From Notamacropus eugenii (lineage: Eukaryota; Chordata; Mammalia; Diprotodontia; Macropodidae): 64,000 nt of DNA. The stretch's first letter is position 1, and each line of letters opens with the position of its first letter. Where the stretch lies: assembly GCF_028372415.1 (NCBI RefSeq), contig NC_092873.1:348401390-348465389 (forward strand). Direction: 5' to 3'. Both the position numbers and the translations under genes were made by a program. Positions 20,491 through 31,499 of this stretch are shown in pieces. Below the pieces are notes generated by a model, which saw only the letters and a program-made list of their open reading frames with translations, had not been told where the DNA came from and made no database searches.

Positions 20491-21785
20491 TAGATAATAA
20501 ATTAAGGACAGGTAAAAAGATTTGTCTTGTTGAGGTGAGGTTAGAGAACATAAATTTGTAGAGGACTCAGTCAACTTGATTTTGTGATTTTCTCCAGCTC
20601 CGTTCAGAAGCCTTACGATTAGGAGTGGAGGAGGCAGATGATGGGAGTTATCCAGAGGTGAAGTGTGCAAGGTGTGAGCATCAGTTAGGACAGGGGGCAA
20701 GGGTTGAGAGAGCAGAGAACAGGGTAGAGTTGAACCAGATAGCTGTACAGGGCGTTCACCTACTATGCACTCTGTCTGGGGTCTCCAGAGGATAGATGAC
20801 TAGTATTACTTAAGGTTACTAGGATAACCCAGAGGCACTATGCTATTTTCACTGTTCTTTATGAGGTCCCACTGGTTTCTCAAAAAACAGGTCAGCCAGT
20901 AAAATTAAAATTAGCTTTTAAAATTAAATTAGCTTAAACTTAAATTGATTTAAAATTAGCTTTAAAAAAAAAACACTGAGAAGAGATAGTAAGAACACTC
21001 GATACTAAACATCCCCCCTCCATCAAAAACATCCCAAAACCTGGAGTAGACACTCTTACAAATACACACAAGATCTACGAGAAAAGTAAGCTTAACTTAG
21101 AGTACAATGGCAGAGAGATGTAGAGAACACATGTGGTAAAGAAGTCCTGCACTGAAAATTCTTTTCTCTCTTTGCAAAGTCCTCACAAAGTTTCCCTTAG
21201 ATATAATTCTCTGCTGGGCTCCCAGGATCCCTTCTAAAAGTCACAGCTGAAACATTTCTCTACCGTGATGAGTCATGCTCCCTACCTTCTGTAGAAGCTA
21301 CCTTTCTTATGTGGTAGCTATCACTCTACATCCATATCTTCTGTTCCTGATGCATGGGCTTCCACTGACGTTGGCCACTACCACAACAGTGGGCACTGAA
21401 TCTACAGCTACCATTCAGCTCTGACCACTAAGAGGAGTTCTGATGGGACCTCTGAACTTGCTAGTGTGTCTCAACATTCAGAAATGTTGCCTAAGGTCAA
21501 GAAAGAATAAACACAAAGAGACACAGACACTCATGTATTCACAGATGCCATGGTCCAGTGAGAGACAGGACAATGGCCCTTTTACCACCCAGGTCTTGGG
21601 GAGGCAGATCAGAGGAGAGAGATTTGAGGGGGCAAGTCAACTCATATATATCCACTAAGTTCTGGCTCAGCAGTCAATTAGAGAATTATTCATCATGTCT
21701 CTGTACCAGCCCTTAAATCACTCACGACCAGGAGGGGGTCCCTAGGTTTCATTACTTGGATTTGGACCAAGCAGGAAACATTGAT
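20490..21785. other. No recognisable feature
   Basis: A long apparently unique stretch. A poly(A)-like A9 run sits near 20966. No frame above 99 codons and no repeat landmark that I can name. Confidence 0.35.
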
Positions 21786-21789
21786 ATGT

Positions 21790-22030
21790 GCTTTATATAA
21801 TCCAACACAAAGGGGAAGTTGGTTCATGCTCCATGCCCGTAAATAAGCACCAGAGAATGAGACAGACAATAAGTGCTAAAGGAGCTCAAAGGAAAGGGGG
21901 TTTCAAGGAAAGGCTCTCTGGAGGAAGTTGGACTTGGGCTGGATCCAGAGAAGTGGAGAGAAAAAATGGAGGAGATTATAAGTGGGGGGGAGGGACGGGA
22001 AAGAGACTCAGGGGTAGGAATTTGATTGAA
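21790..22030 (-). mobile_element. Possible L2-related fragment
   Basis: 'aaggctctctggaggaagtt' then 'tgggctggatccagagaag' resembles reversed L2 sequence. Confidence 0.35.
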
Positions 22031-22169
22031 TTCAGTTTCATTGATCCAGCCCCCATCATGGCCATGACCCAACCTTGTCCAATTCTAACTCTGAGAACAG
22101 TAATTAAATCAACACTGATATTTTTGAAAAGGACATGCCAAGTACTATACTACTTATTATCCCCATAAC

Positions 22170-22290
22170 TTCTGTGTCCATAACCCTCCTCCCTGGCCAC
22201 CATACATATTGCCTTCCCATGTCAGAGTATAAACTTCTTGAGGACAGTAACTATCTCACTTGCTTGGATTTGTATCCCCAGGATTAGCAT
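22170..22290 (+). mobile_element. L2 3' tail fragment
   Basis: 'agagtataaacttcttgagg' and 'tttgtatccccaggattagc'. Confidence 0.5.
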
Positions 22291-22294
22291 GTAA

Positions 22295-22400
22295 AAGCTT
22301 TTTCATTCATCTATTCATTGAACGTATACTATGTACAAGGCACTAGTATACACAATACTTGACAGGAGGATAATAAAATGACTTTCAGTGTAGTAGAGAT
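22295..22400 (-). mobile_element. L2 3' end fragment
   Basis: 'ttcattgaacgtatactatg' and 'caaggcactagtatac' are a reversed L2 tail, making an inverted pair with the preceding fragment. Confidence 0.5.
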
Positions 22401-22419
22401 ATATGGAGGACAACAATTT

Positions 22420-23580
22420 AAAAAACTTTAAAAAAATAAGAAAAGAAAAATCTTGCTTGTTACCATGCTCTGGGATGACAAGGAGAATTGCTGAGCACAT
22501 TCTAGCTCTGCTTCTGGCTCCATGACTCATGCTCTAACAGCTCCGTACTGTAACAGAATAAGGGAAGAAGGAATGTGTCGCCAGTCAATTCAAGACATCA
22601 GTGGGTAACCACAGAAAGATACTGATCCTGGAGACATAGCAGGAGTTAACGTCACTCACCCAAGGTCTCATTCAGGCTCTAGTTTGCTTGCTTCTCCCTT
22701 CCTTCTGAACTCTTTGGGAGCAGGTATCACCTCCCAGACATGAAAGAAACACACAGGATGAAACTCTTTAGTCTGGAATTCAATGCTTCTAGCCCTCACC
22801 CCCAAGCCATAAGATGCTCCTCATCAACCTGACCTTTCATTTCCTTCCACTACAACCAAGCCAATTTGCTCTCTATCCCCTAAATACAGCACAAACATGC
22901 TTATGTTACTTGATTCACATCATTCCCTGTTCTGATAATCCATTGCTATTGCTTTCTTCTGAAACCTGATTGGATGATCTCTCTCCATCTTGGTCTTTTT
23001 CCTCAGAGTATTCTGATATGGAAAGGTCCAGAGAGTAACTTTGTGAGTTCAGGAGATCTTGAGGTTCCATCAAAGCCATCAAAAGTCCCACAGGTTAGTG
23101 ACTGGATGAAGAGCAGCATGTGATGAAGGGGTAGTGACTGATGACAGAGGAAGCACCTAGAGATGAATGTAGAAAGTCAGTCACTTAAGGATGGCAGCAA
23201 TTTCAGGGAAAGTGACCCTTGAAAAGAGAAGGGTCATCTTTGGGTCCTAGAAAAGCATCAGTGATCCGAGTCTAGGATAAAGCCACATTTAAGAGGAATT
23301 TCTAAAGGACCCCATGAAGGGTAAAATGGACATCCAAGACCATTGGTCAGGAGGTACCTCTTTGCCACACATGGATACCTCACTGCCATGTTACTTCAAG
23401 TGTGAGTCCACTCTCCCCAGGGACTTTGTGTGTGCAAGGCCAGAGTGAACTCTTAGTTTGGAGAAAATATTTTTGTCACTATTTTTCTTGCCTTCTAAGT
23501 AAATCTCTTTTCTAAAAGTTTAACTGAATTCAATTGATCATGGGAAATGCATCCATGGGAGCCCAAAAGCTACAGCACTA
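22420..23580. other. No recognisable feature
   Basis: Apparently unique; no open frame of note and no repeat landmark. Confidence 0.35.
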
Positions 23581-23589
23581 TAAACACCA

Positions 23590-23700
23590 ACCCTTTAGGG
23601 TTACCCCTAGAACCCTGAAAAGAGTAGTAATCAATCACCCTGTGAGGACCCAACCTGTAAGTGCAAGTTGGAGGTGAGAATGTGAGCCCAGGGGAGGGTC
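23590..23700. repeat. Unnamed repeat sharing a block with 6620-6710
   Basis: 'ggttacccctagaac' and a later 'gaggaccc' context occur in both places in the same order. Confidence 0.3.
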
Positions 23701-23804
23701 TATAATAATAGTCATTTAGGGAGTTGAGGGGTCACCATGACCTTCTTCCTTAAATGAATTTTAAAGGAGTAAGAATTCACAGAGGGCAAGAAGCCACATG
23801 AGAA

Positions 23805-23960
23805 ATTGCTAGATAGAACATTTATTATATATTAGGCAGTGGGCTAAGCACTGAGGATAAACATACAAGCAGACAAAACAATCCCTAACCTCAAGGAGTT
23901 TATATTCTGACGAGGTATAATGGCATATAAAGGAGAAGAAGGTACTGTGTAAGAGCGAAG
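23805..23960 (-). mobile_element. L2 3' end
   Basis: 'gtgggctaagcactgaggat' and 'cctcaaggagtttatattct' are a reversed L2 tail. Confidence 0.6.
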
Positions 23961-24069
23961 CAGTTGAGGAAGAGAAGCCTGGATGCATGTGTGAAGTGAT
24001 GTGTATTTTGGGTCCCTCCTAAAGTAATGGTCCAAGCAGGCAATCACCAAGCAGGAGAGCAGGGCCATG

Positions 24070-24215
24070 CTTGGCCTCTATAATTTTCTGGCATTCAGTT
24101 TTCATTGTTTTATGGTCCTCCCCATTATTATAGTCACTGTGCATGTCATTCTTATCAGCTCTACTTCGCATTTACGTCATTTCATATAAGTCTTCTCATG
24201 CTTCTCTGTATTCAC
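24070..24215 (-). mobile_element. L1 fragment (older family)
   Basis: 'ataattttctggcattcagt' and 'tcatataagtcttctcatgc' are reversed L1 3' landmarks. Confidence 0.55.
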
Positions 24216-24300
24216 GCAAGCTCACAACCTACATATCATTCTCCATTCTCTGCTCCCTCTCACTCCTCCTTTCCCATGTTCAATCAATTGCCAAATTTCT

Positions 24301-25065
24301 TCTTTTTTACATTTAATTTTCCTTTTATTTTTCTCAATTATATGTAAACAAAATTTTAAAATCATTTATTTAGTATTTTATTCTTTCCCCCATTACATGT
24401 AAAAACAATTTTTGACGTTCATTTTTTAGAATTTTGAGTTCCAAATGATCTCCTTCCCTTCTCGCTGCCCTCATTGAGAAAGCAAGAAATTTCTTATAGG
24501 TTATACATGTGTAGTCATGCAAAATGTATTTCTTTATTAGTCATGTTGTAAAAGAAAACATAAATCAAAAAACAAAAACTCAAGAAAAATAAAGTGAAAA
24601 AAGTATGCTTTGTTTTGTATTCAGATTCCATCAGTTCTTTCTCTGGGGATGGATAGCATTTTTCATCAGAGTCCTTCAGAGTTGACTCGGATCATAAACA
24701 AAAATGTTTAGTATTCTTTTTTTGTGTGTGAGGAAATCAGAGTTAAATGACTCACCCAGGGTCATACATCTAGTAAGTGTCAAGTGTCTGAGGCTGAATG
24801 TGAACTCAAGAACTCCTGACTCCAGGGGTCCATGGTCTATCCACTGCACCACCTACCTGCCCCTAGCATTCTTTTAAAAAAACTTTCTAATTTCCATATT
24901 CTCTCCTTCCCTCTCTCCTCCTTGGGAAAGCAAACAATTTGATATAGACGATATTAATCATGTTGCAAAAGAAAATGCAAGCAAAAAAAGCCAAGAATAA
25001 TACAGAAAATTTTAAGAGTATGCTTCAGTCTGCATTCAGACTCCATCAGTTTTTTCTCTGAAGGT
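24301..25065 (-). mobile_element. L1 insertion in L2, itself holding a second L1 and a SINE
   Basis: Flanked by 'aattgccaaatttct' (24286-24300) and 'aattgccaagtttct' (25066-25080), a 15-bp target duplication with one mismatch. The T-rich left edge is the reversed A-tail. A second L1 3' end (about 24363-24700, 'gaattttgag'-type end to 'tttctctggggatggatagc') interrupts it, as does a SINE at 24711-24862. Confidence 0.8.
24711..24862 (-). mobile_element. Short tRNA-headed SINE inside L1
   Basis: Reversed copy with T-run tail at left and head 'tctatccactgcaccaccta'. 'tagtattctttt' on the left and 'tagcattctttt' on the right are the target duplication. Confidence 0.75.
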
Positions 25066-25598
25066 AATTGCCAAGTTTCTACCTTTGTAGCATCTTTGGA
25101 TGTGGCTACTTCTCTTTTCTGGCGCTGATGCCACCCTGGTGCAGGCTCTCATCACCTTACACCTAGACTTATTGCTGGTGAATCTACCTGCCTCAAGTCT
25201 GTCCCTGCATCAGCCTATCCTCCACTCACATGTCAAACACACACACACACACTCAAACACACACGTCAATAAATTTCATTGGCTCCCAATTACCTCCAGG
25301 TTCAAATATAAAATCCTCTGTTTGACTTTTATAACCTAGCTTCTTCCCACTTTTCCAGTTCTCTTACGCCTTATTCCCTTCCACATATCCTGCCACCTTG
25401 TAACTGGCCTTTTCTGGCTTGTTCATCATGGAAAGTCTCTATCTACAGACCTGGTATTTTCCTGATTGTCCCACATAGATGGAATGCTCTCTCCCACCTC
25501 ATCTCTGCCTCTTGGCTTCTTTAGCTTCCTTCATGTCCCATCTAAAGTCCCACCTTTCACAAGAAGCCTTTCTCAGTCTTCCTTGACTTAAATATCTT

Positions 25599-26225
25599 TT
25601 TTTCCTTCTTTCCAATTACACGTAAAGACAATTTTTAACATTTATTTTTTTAAAAAATTTTGAATTCCAAATTTTTCTCCTCTCCTCCTCTCCTTCCCCT
25701 CTCCTCTTCCTAAAACAATAAGCAATTTGATATGTTGCATATGTGCAATCACGTAAAACCTGTTTCCATGAGTCACATTGTAAAAGAAGAAACAGTTTTC
25801 AAAAGGAAAAAAAACCAATTAAGTGAAAAATAGTATGCTTCAGTCTGCTTTCAGATTCCATCAGTTCTTTCTCTGGATGTGGAGATCATTTTCTACTACA
25901 AGTCTTTTGGAATTGTCTTGGATCTTTGTATTGCGGAGAAGAGCTAAATCAATCATAGTTGATCATTGTACAGTGCTGCTGTTACTGTATACAATGTTCT
26001 CCTGATTCTGCGTACTTCACCGTGCATCAGTTCATATATGTCCAGGCTTTTCTGAACTCTGCCTGTTTGTCATTTCTTTTAGCACAATAGTTTTCCATTA
26101 CATTCACATACCACAACTTTTTCAGCCATTCCTCAATGGATGGGTATCCCCTTCAATTCCCTCAGTTCTTGGCCACCACAAAAAATGCTGCTATCAATAT
26201 TTTTGTACATGTAGGTCCTTTTCCT
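25599..26225 (-). mobile_element. L1 3' end inserted in L2
   Basis: Imperfect target duplication 'cttgacttaaatatctt' (25582-25598) and 'cttgatcttaatgtctt' (26226-26242). Inside: reversed 3' UTR, 'tctctggatgtggagatcat', 'gtacagtgctgctgttactg', 'ccattcctcaatggatgggt'. Confidence 0.75.
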
Positions 26226-26775
26226 CTTGATCTTAATGTCTTCTGAGATCACTTTCAATTTATCCTGTCTGTCTTGTTTGTAGGTAGTTGTTTACATATT
26301 ATCTCCCCCATTAGACTGGGAGCTACTTGAAGGCAGAGACTGTTTTGTTTTGGTTTTGGTTTTTTGTTTTTCTTTGTATCCCCAGTGCTTAAACTAAAGT
26401 AGGCACATAACAAATGCTGTTGACTTGACTTGGTTGTTGATATTATGACAGTCATCATTTCTTACAAAGCAGTAACAGTCCATTATACTGATGTAACCTC
26501 ATTTTGTTGTCAGTCCTAAATCAATGGTGATCTACTTTGCTTCTAGTTCTTTGCTACTACATAAGGTACTGCTATAAATATTTAGTATAATACAGTATTT
26601 TAATTTATATATAAAAATATAAAATTAAATAAATATAAAAATATAAATCGAATGTTTAAATAATTTTTTAAATATATGGAGCATTCTTTTTATCATTGAC
26701 CTCCTTGAGATAGCTATACCTAGTAGTGAGATCTCTGGGTCAAAGACCATAGACATTTTATTAATTTTATTTACA

Positions 26776-27300
26776 GAGGTAAGCAGTGGATAGACTGTTG
26801 ATCCTGGAGTCAGGAAGACCTGAGTTCAAATTTGGTCTTGGACAGTTCCTAGCTGTATGACCTTGATCAAGTCACTTAACCACTCTGTTTGTCTCAGTTT
26901 CCTCAACTATAAAACACAAATAATAATAGTATCTACCTCACAGTATTGTTGGAAGGATCAAATGAAATAATATTTGTAAGCAGCACTTAGAACAATTTCT
27001 GGTGCATAGTTGTTGTTTGTCTTTCCCTCTCAAAGAGGACCATGACATCAGGAAATTGACGCCATGACTTGCAAGTGTGTAGTGAGTATAGTGAGGGAGG
27101 GCTGTGCAAAGTCACCAGCCTCACTTTCCTCTCTGGAGCCATCTAGGTCCAGTGGCAAGATATAGATCAGAATGATGGGAAATGGCCCCACAGTATGTGC
27201 AAGTATCCCACCCTCTTAGTCCCCACCTTCCACTTATGACCCCTTAAAGTCTGGCCTATTATACAGTAGGCACTATGTAAACGCTTATTCTCTTCCCATG
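26776..27300 (+). mobile_element. MIR/THER1-type SINE inside L1, itself split
   Basis: 'ctggagtcaggaagacctga', 'tgtctcagtttcctcaacta' to about 27006, then 'cctattatacagtaggcact' after the SINE at 27007-27245. Confidence 0.7.
27007..27245 (-). mobile_element. SINE sharing a 3' tail with an RTE-like LINE
   Basis: 'tttccctctcaaagaggacc', 'atgacatcaggaaattgacg', 'gagggagggctgtgcaaagt' and 'cactttcctctctggagcca'. The first block is the terminal motif also found at 52375-52420 in a LINE. Confidence 0.65.
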
Positions 27301-27489
27301 TTATCCAAACAATTTCAAATGGATTTCCAAGATGGTTAGATGAATTCACAGCTCCACCAGCAAGGTATTAGTGCCTATCTTTCCATAACCCCTCCAACAC
27401 TGACCCTTCCCATCTTTTGGGGGGAGAACATGTCTTGTCTATGGGTCATAAAGACTTCAGTAATAAACTAAGCTTGTAGCTGGAATATT

Positions 27490-27600
27490 GTGCCAGTTCA
27501 CAGGCAAATTATGTGTGACACTCTGTAGCTGGTTAATTAATAAAGTGACACCTTGCATTTTTATAGACTGCCAGTACATGAACCAGGGCGTGCTGTTTGC
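27490..27600. repeat. Diverged copy of the 8400-8560 repeat
   Basis: 'gtagctggttaattaataaa', 'gtgacaccttgcatttttat', 'agactgccagtacatgaa' match the first unit at 8438. Confidence 0.5.
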
Positions 27601-27639
27601 ACTACTACTACATTACCCGAAGTGTCATATGGGAGCCTT

Positions 27640-27644
<5 letters not shown>

Positions 27645-27718
<74 letters not shown>
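27645..27718. repeat. (CT)37 microsatellite
   Basis: Seventy-four uninterrupted bases of CT repeat, followed by a C/T-rich tail to about 27765. Confidence 0.99.
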
Positions 27719-27721
<3 letters not shown>

Positions 27722-27894
27722 CCCACCCCTTCCTCCCTCCCCTTGCCTCCCCCTTCTCCTCCCTTTAAGTGGCTAAAATATAGAACTAAAGTTAATTTCC
27801 TTATTATTTACTTTTCTTTTCTGAATAGGATTTAACATTCCTTGTTCTTAATTTTTAAAACAGATGAAAGGAATGTTTTCTATTGTTCTCTTTA

Positions 27895-28045
27895 AAACAA
27901 AGAGAAAACTGAACAGTGAGGCAATCAGGGTTAAGAGACTTACTCAGGGTCACACAACTGGTAAATGTCTGAGACCAGATTAGAACTCAGGTCCTCCTGA
28001 CTCCAGCGTTGATGCGCTACCCCCTGTGCCACCTATCAGACCCTG
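27895..28045 (-). mobile_element. Short tRNA-headed SINE
   Basis: 'gttaagagacttactcaggg', 'tagaactcaggtcctcctga' and head 'gctaccccctgtgccaccta'. A further head-only piece lies at 28098-28130. Confidence 0.7.
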
Positions 28046-28344
28046 ACTGATTGTATGTTTTGACTAAAGTCAGCATCCCCTCACTCATTCCTTTAAAGAC
28101 TCTATCCACTGGACCACCTAACTGCCCTAATAATTCTTTTTTTTAATGTGTCCCTTAGTTGATTTGAGGGATGAGGAGAATGTACTGAGCCTTCTATAGA
28201 AAATATTTTACCCTCTGTGTCACCAACTAAACCATAAACTGTTCAAACACAGACCATATCAATATCTTCTTTGTATCCAGCACAAAATCTAGTATAAGAT
28301 TCTTCATGGAGTGAGAAATGTTTGTCAAAGGTTGTATGAACCAG

Positions 28345-28497
28345 TGAAGTTCAGAGTGTTAGGGATGGAAGGATCTTCAGAGGTTATTTCATACCTAACC
28401 ACTATGTTTTACAAATGAGGAAACAAAGGCACACAGAGGAAATGGCTTGCCCAAGTGGCAGAGCCAAGACTTGACTGAGGTCTTCTGAATCTTTCAC
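28345..28497 (-). mobile_element. MIR-type SINE
   Basis: 'ttacaaatgaggaaacaaag' and 'aaatggcttgcccaagtggc'. Confidence 0.65.
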
Positions 28498-28499
28498 TT

Positions 28500-29240
28500 G
28501 TATCAAGGTTAGGTTGGGGTCCACCTCCAGGTTCCGATGTTTTTATCTTTATCTTCCCTTTCCTTCAATAGCTCTCTCTGTCTCTGGAGTAATCCTATGT
28601 AATCACCTAAGTGAGCCAGCTCCACCCAGGGAAACTAAGCCTTTCCAGCTGAGCAATGGGAGAGACCCTAGGCTGGGGGAGAGTCGGAACTGTCCAAAGT
28701 CCATGTATTCCCAGCCACATTGGACAGCACATCTATCCCAGTGGGTACATTCCCTGAAGATCTCCCAGCTGTCAGTCATATGGAGAAAGGAAACCTTGGG
28801 TGACTGGCCATATTGCAAAAACCTTCTCCTCTTATTTCCCAGGACAGTCATCTGAAAACACAATACAAACCAAATGGAGACTTCCAGGGTGACTCAGGCA
28901 CTTGGGAGAGGGCAAACATTGCATCATCAGTGCCTTGGATGCCTTATTTTGGGGAGGGTGGGGAAGGAAGCAAAGGATTGTAACAACCCTTGAGAATGGG
29001 GGCCTGTTGGGGAGGGAGAAGCTGAACCCTTTATTCCACGAGGATCTTTTGAGAAGAAAATGTCAACGCCAAAGTGAGGTGGCCAGTCTGATAGTCAATA
29101 AAATACCATGTGTTGAACAGATCAAAGATGCAGAGTTCTTTTGTATGGCCTGCAGAAGGGTGGAGATGCTGAAAAAATAGATGTCCCCATCCTTGGCTGA
29201 CCTCTAGAAGCTTACAGGAAATTGGAGAGACAGTACATAT
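28500..29240. other. No recognisable feature
   Basis: Overlapping frames of 113 (+) and 86 (-) codons at 28514-28863 and 92 codons (+) at 28902-29180 show no domain; treated as chance. Confidence 0.3.
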
Positions 29241-29251
29241 GCAAGAAAAAA

Positions 29252-29331
29252 TTTTTAAAAAGAAAAGGAGGGAAGAAAAAAAGAAGAAAGGAAGGAAGGA
29301 AGGAAGGCAAAAAGGAAGGAAGGAAGGAAGA
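29252..29331. repeat. (GGAA)n purine tract
   Basis: AAGG/GGAA units with interruptions; the K/R-rich plus-strand frame here is a translation of the repeat. Confidence 0.95.
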
Positions 29332-29339
29332 GATTTGAT

Positions 29340-29740
29340 CTACAGTGAGCAAAAATTGCGAAATACACCAAGTTTTTCTTCAGCCCCAGGCCCCCATTTT
29401 TATGCCCTTTATGTTCAATTCTCCTCTCACCTCCATATTATACCTCCCCATTCACATCCCAGTGTTCTCTGATCATTCTCCCTATCCAAAGGCAAGGGTT
29501 CTGGTCTCCTTTCTCTCATCTTCACTGATGTCCTATTAGGGCAATGGAAGGGGAGGGGGGGGGAGAGCAGGAGATAATCTCCTCCTAAGAAAAGACAACA
29601 GCATCCTAAGCAGAAGCTCAGCCAAAGACTGGGTTTGGTCAGGAATGTGAAGGGCCAAACTTCAAGGGGGTCCTAGGTGGGAGATGGGGATTAAGAGGGG
29701 GAGTTACTTGTATATTTTTGCATGTATATATGTTCTCCTC
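29340..29740. other. No recognisable feature
   Basis: Apparently unique; a G-rich run near 29550-29565 is the only compositional oddity. Confidence 0.3.
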
Positions 29741-29744
29741 TATC

Positions 29745-30035
29745 GATAAGTAATAGCTAATAATAACAGCATTTATATAGTACTTCTGAGGTTTGTAAAG
29801 CAATTTTATACTTACATATATACACACATAAATATATACACACATGAAATCTCATTTGATCCTTACAACAACCTTGTGAAACTGGTGCCTCATCTTACAG
29901 ATGAGGAAACTGAGGCCAAGCAAGTTTAAATGATTTGCCTTGGGTTACACAACTAGTAAAGTATCTGAGGCAGGATTTGAATCCAGGTCTTTGAGACTAC
30001 AAGTCTAGTGTTCTATCCACTAGCCACCTAGCTCC
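29745..30035 (-). mobile_element. MIR/THER1-type SINE, near complete
   Basis: 'ttgatccttacaacaacctt', 'ttacagatgaggaaactgag' and 'tctatccactagccacctag' in reversed order, with a small TA/CA expansion inside. Confidence 0.8.
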
Positions 30036-30120
30036 TTGAAGGCAAGGACAGTTTTAGTTTTGTATATCTAGCACAATGCCTGGCACCTAGAAGGTTCTCA
30101 GTCAATGGTTGTAATGGAAT
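30036..30120 (+). mobile_element. L2 3' tail fragment
   Basis: 'tccttgaaggcaaggacagt' and 'gcacaatgcctggcacctag'. Confidence 0.55.
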
Positions 30121-30124
30121 GATT

Positions 30125-30510
30125 CATTGAGATTCAAGCCAAGGGGATCAGGACCACACAAGGCAGGATGCACCAAGTTCTAGGGAGTTGACTGTTTGTA
30201 AAACTCAACATGTCTCCTCCAAGCTTTCATCTTTTAAGATGGCTGGCTGAATTTTCTGAGCCCACACTATGACTATGAACCCATTCCTCCTGATTCATCT
30301 GAACAAGTATGGCTATGAATTTGGACAATTAACATTTGAAGACTTTTCTCCAAGCATAGGACAGAAAGCTTTTATCCTTTAGAAACTCATGTAATAAGTC
30401 AGCCAACAGACTGAGAAAGAGAGAGGAGGGATATGGGAATGACACACCCTGGGGAAATGAAATCACATTTGGGCATCCACTCACTCAGCCAATATTTATC
30501 AGAGAATCTT
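30125..30510. other. No recognisable feature
   Basis: Apparently unique sequence; no frame or repeat. Confidence 0.3.
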
Positions 30511-30514
30511 ATGA

Positions 30515-30715
30515 TCAAAAATCTGGATAGAGGTGGAAAGAAACTTAAGAAGTCGTCTAGTCCAATTCCCTCATTTTAGAGATAAAAAACCTGAGACCTA
30601 GAGGGACTTATTTACCCAGTAAGTGACTTATCCAGGTCATACAGGTTGTGAGCTTCAGAGCGGGGGTTTGAATTCAGGACTGGTGATTCCAAGTTTAGTA
30701 TTCTTTCTGCTCCAG
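30515..30715 (-). mobile_element. MIR-type SINE
   Basis: 'gtcgtctagtccaattccct', 'tttagagataaaaaacctga' and 'gcgggggtttgaattcagga'. Confidence 0.65.
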
Positions 30716-30719
30716 CCAA

Positions 30720-31155
30720 CTTTGCTTAAGATCTTTTCCAGAGTCAATCAATTAACATCTGAGTTCTTTGCCTGCCTCGATATTTGTTATTTTGTTTTGT
30801 TTTAGATGAAAGGAGAATAGCGTTCTAGTGTTTCAGTTTTTCAGCCAGCTCAGCATTAATGCCCCCAAGTGGCAAGAGGTGAGGTGACCTTTGGTATCCA
30901 GACCAATGGTAGCTGAATGACTCATCCAGCTGTCAGGCCACATTGACAGGACCAATGTTATATAAAAACTATGCTGAGTGAATCCATTCTTCCTAAAGAC
31001 CAAAGAAGTATAGGGGAAAATTTGCCCCCAAAGTGTTGTGGGGAAATAATTTGTTTGTACTTATATCTTTAAAATTAATATCCCTTTGTAAAGACTAAAT
31101 GATTAAATGTAACTGGTGTGCTAGTCATTGGCACCTAACAGCCAATAGCAGCAGA
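30720..31155. other. No confident call
   Basis: 'gtgttgtggggaaataattt' (about 31034) loosely recurs at 48436 ('gtgttggggaaatacatttg'). This may hint at an unnamed LTR or other interspersed family, but ends could not be placed. Confidence 0.25.
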
Positions 31156-31157
31156 GA

Positions 31158-31277
31158 ATGTATGAAGGAATGAAGTATTTATTAAGCATTCACATGTACA
31201 AAGCAATGTGCTGAGTGTTAGGCACACAAATAGAAAAATAAGACAGTCCCTGTTCTCAAAAAATTCACATTCTATCT
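31158..31277 (-). mobile_element. L2 3' end
   Basis: 'gtatttattaagcattcaca' and 'cagtccctgttctcaaaaaa'. Confidence 0.6.
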
Positions 31278-31490
31278 GGGTTTCATTTGTTTTTCAGTTT
31301 TGTCTGACTCCTTGTGGACCCATTTGGGGTTTCTTGGAAAAGACACTGGTCTGGTTTGCATTTCTTTCTCTAGCTTATTTTGCAGATGAGGATACTGAGG
31401 CACAGGGTTAAGTGACTTGCCCAGGGTCACACAGCTAGGAAATGTCTGAGGCCAGATTTGAACTCAGGAAGATGACTCCAGGCCCAGTAC
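31278..31490 (-). mobile_element. MAR1/WSINE-like CORE-SINE
   Basis: 'tttttcagttttgtctgact', 'cagatgaggatactgaggca', 'aagtgacttgcccagggtca'. Confidence 0.8.
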
Positions 31491-31499
31491 TTTGTGCAT

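Larger units (their letters stand above)
24216..26430 (+). mobile_element. L2 element split by two L1 insertions
   Basis: Three pieces in order: 24216-24300 ('gctcacaacctacatatcat'); 25066-25598 (ORF2 C-terminus, 'accctggtgcaggctctcat', 'aaatataaaatcctctgttt', 'tgtcccatctaaagtcccac'); and 26226-26430 ('tctcccccattagactggga', 'tttgtatccccagtgcttaa'). A CA run (25235-25265) has expanded inside the second piece. Confidence 0.8.
26440..27425 (-). mobile_element. Older L1 3' fragment split by SINEs
   Basis: 'gatctactttgcttctagtt' and 'gtgagatctctgggtcaaag' lie left (to about 26775); 'ttcaaatggatttccaagat' and 'aattcacagctccaccagca' resume at about 27308. Confidence 0.7.

Noticed and set aside
27488-27835. 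Plus-strand frames with (SL)n
   Set aside because: Translation of the CT microsatellite.
30720-31155. Possible LTR, with a weak echo at 48436
   Set aside because: Only one short motif is shared; no LTR ends, target duplication or internal retroviral sequence.
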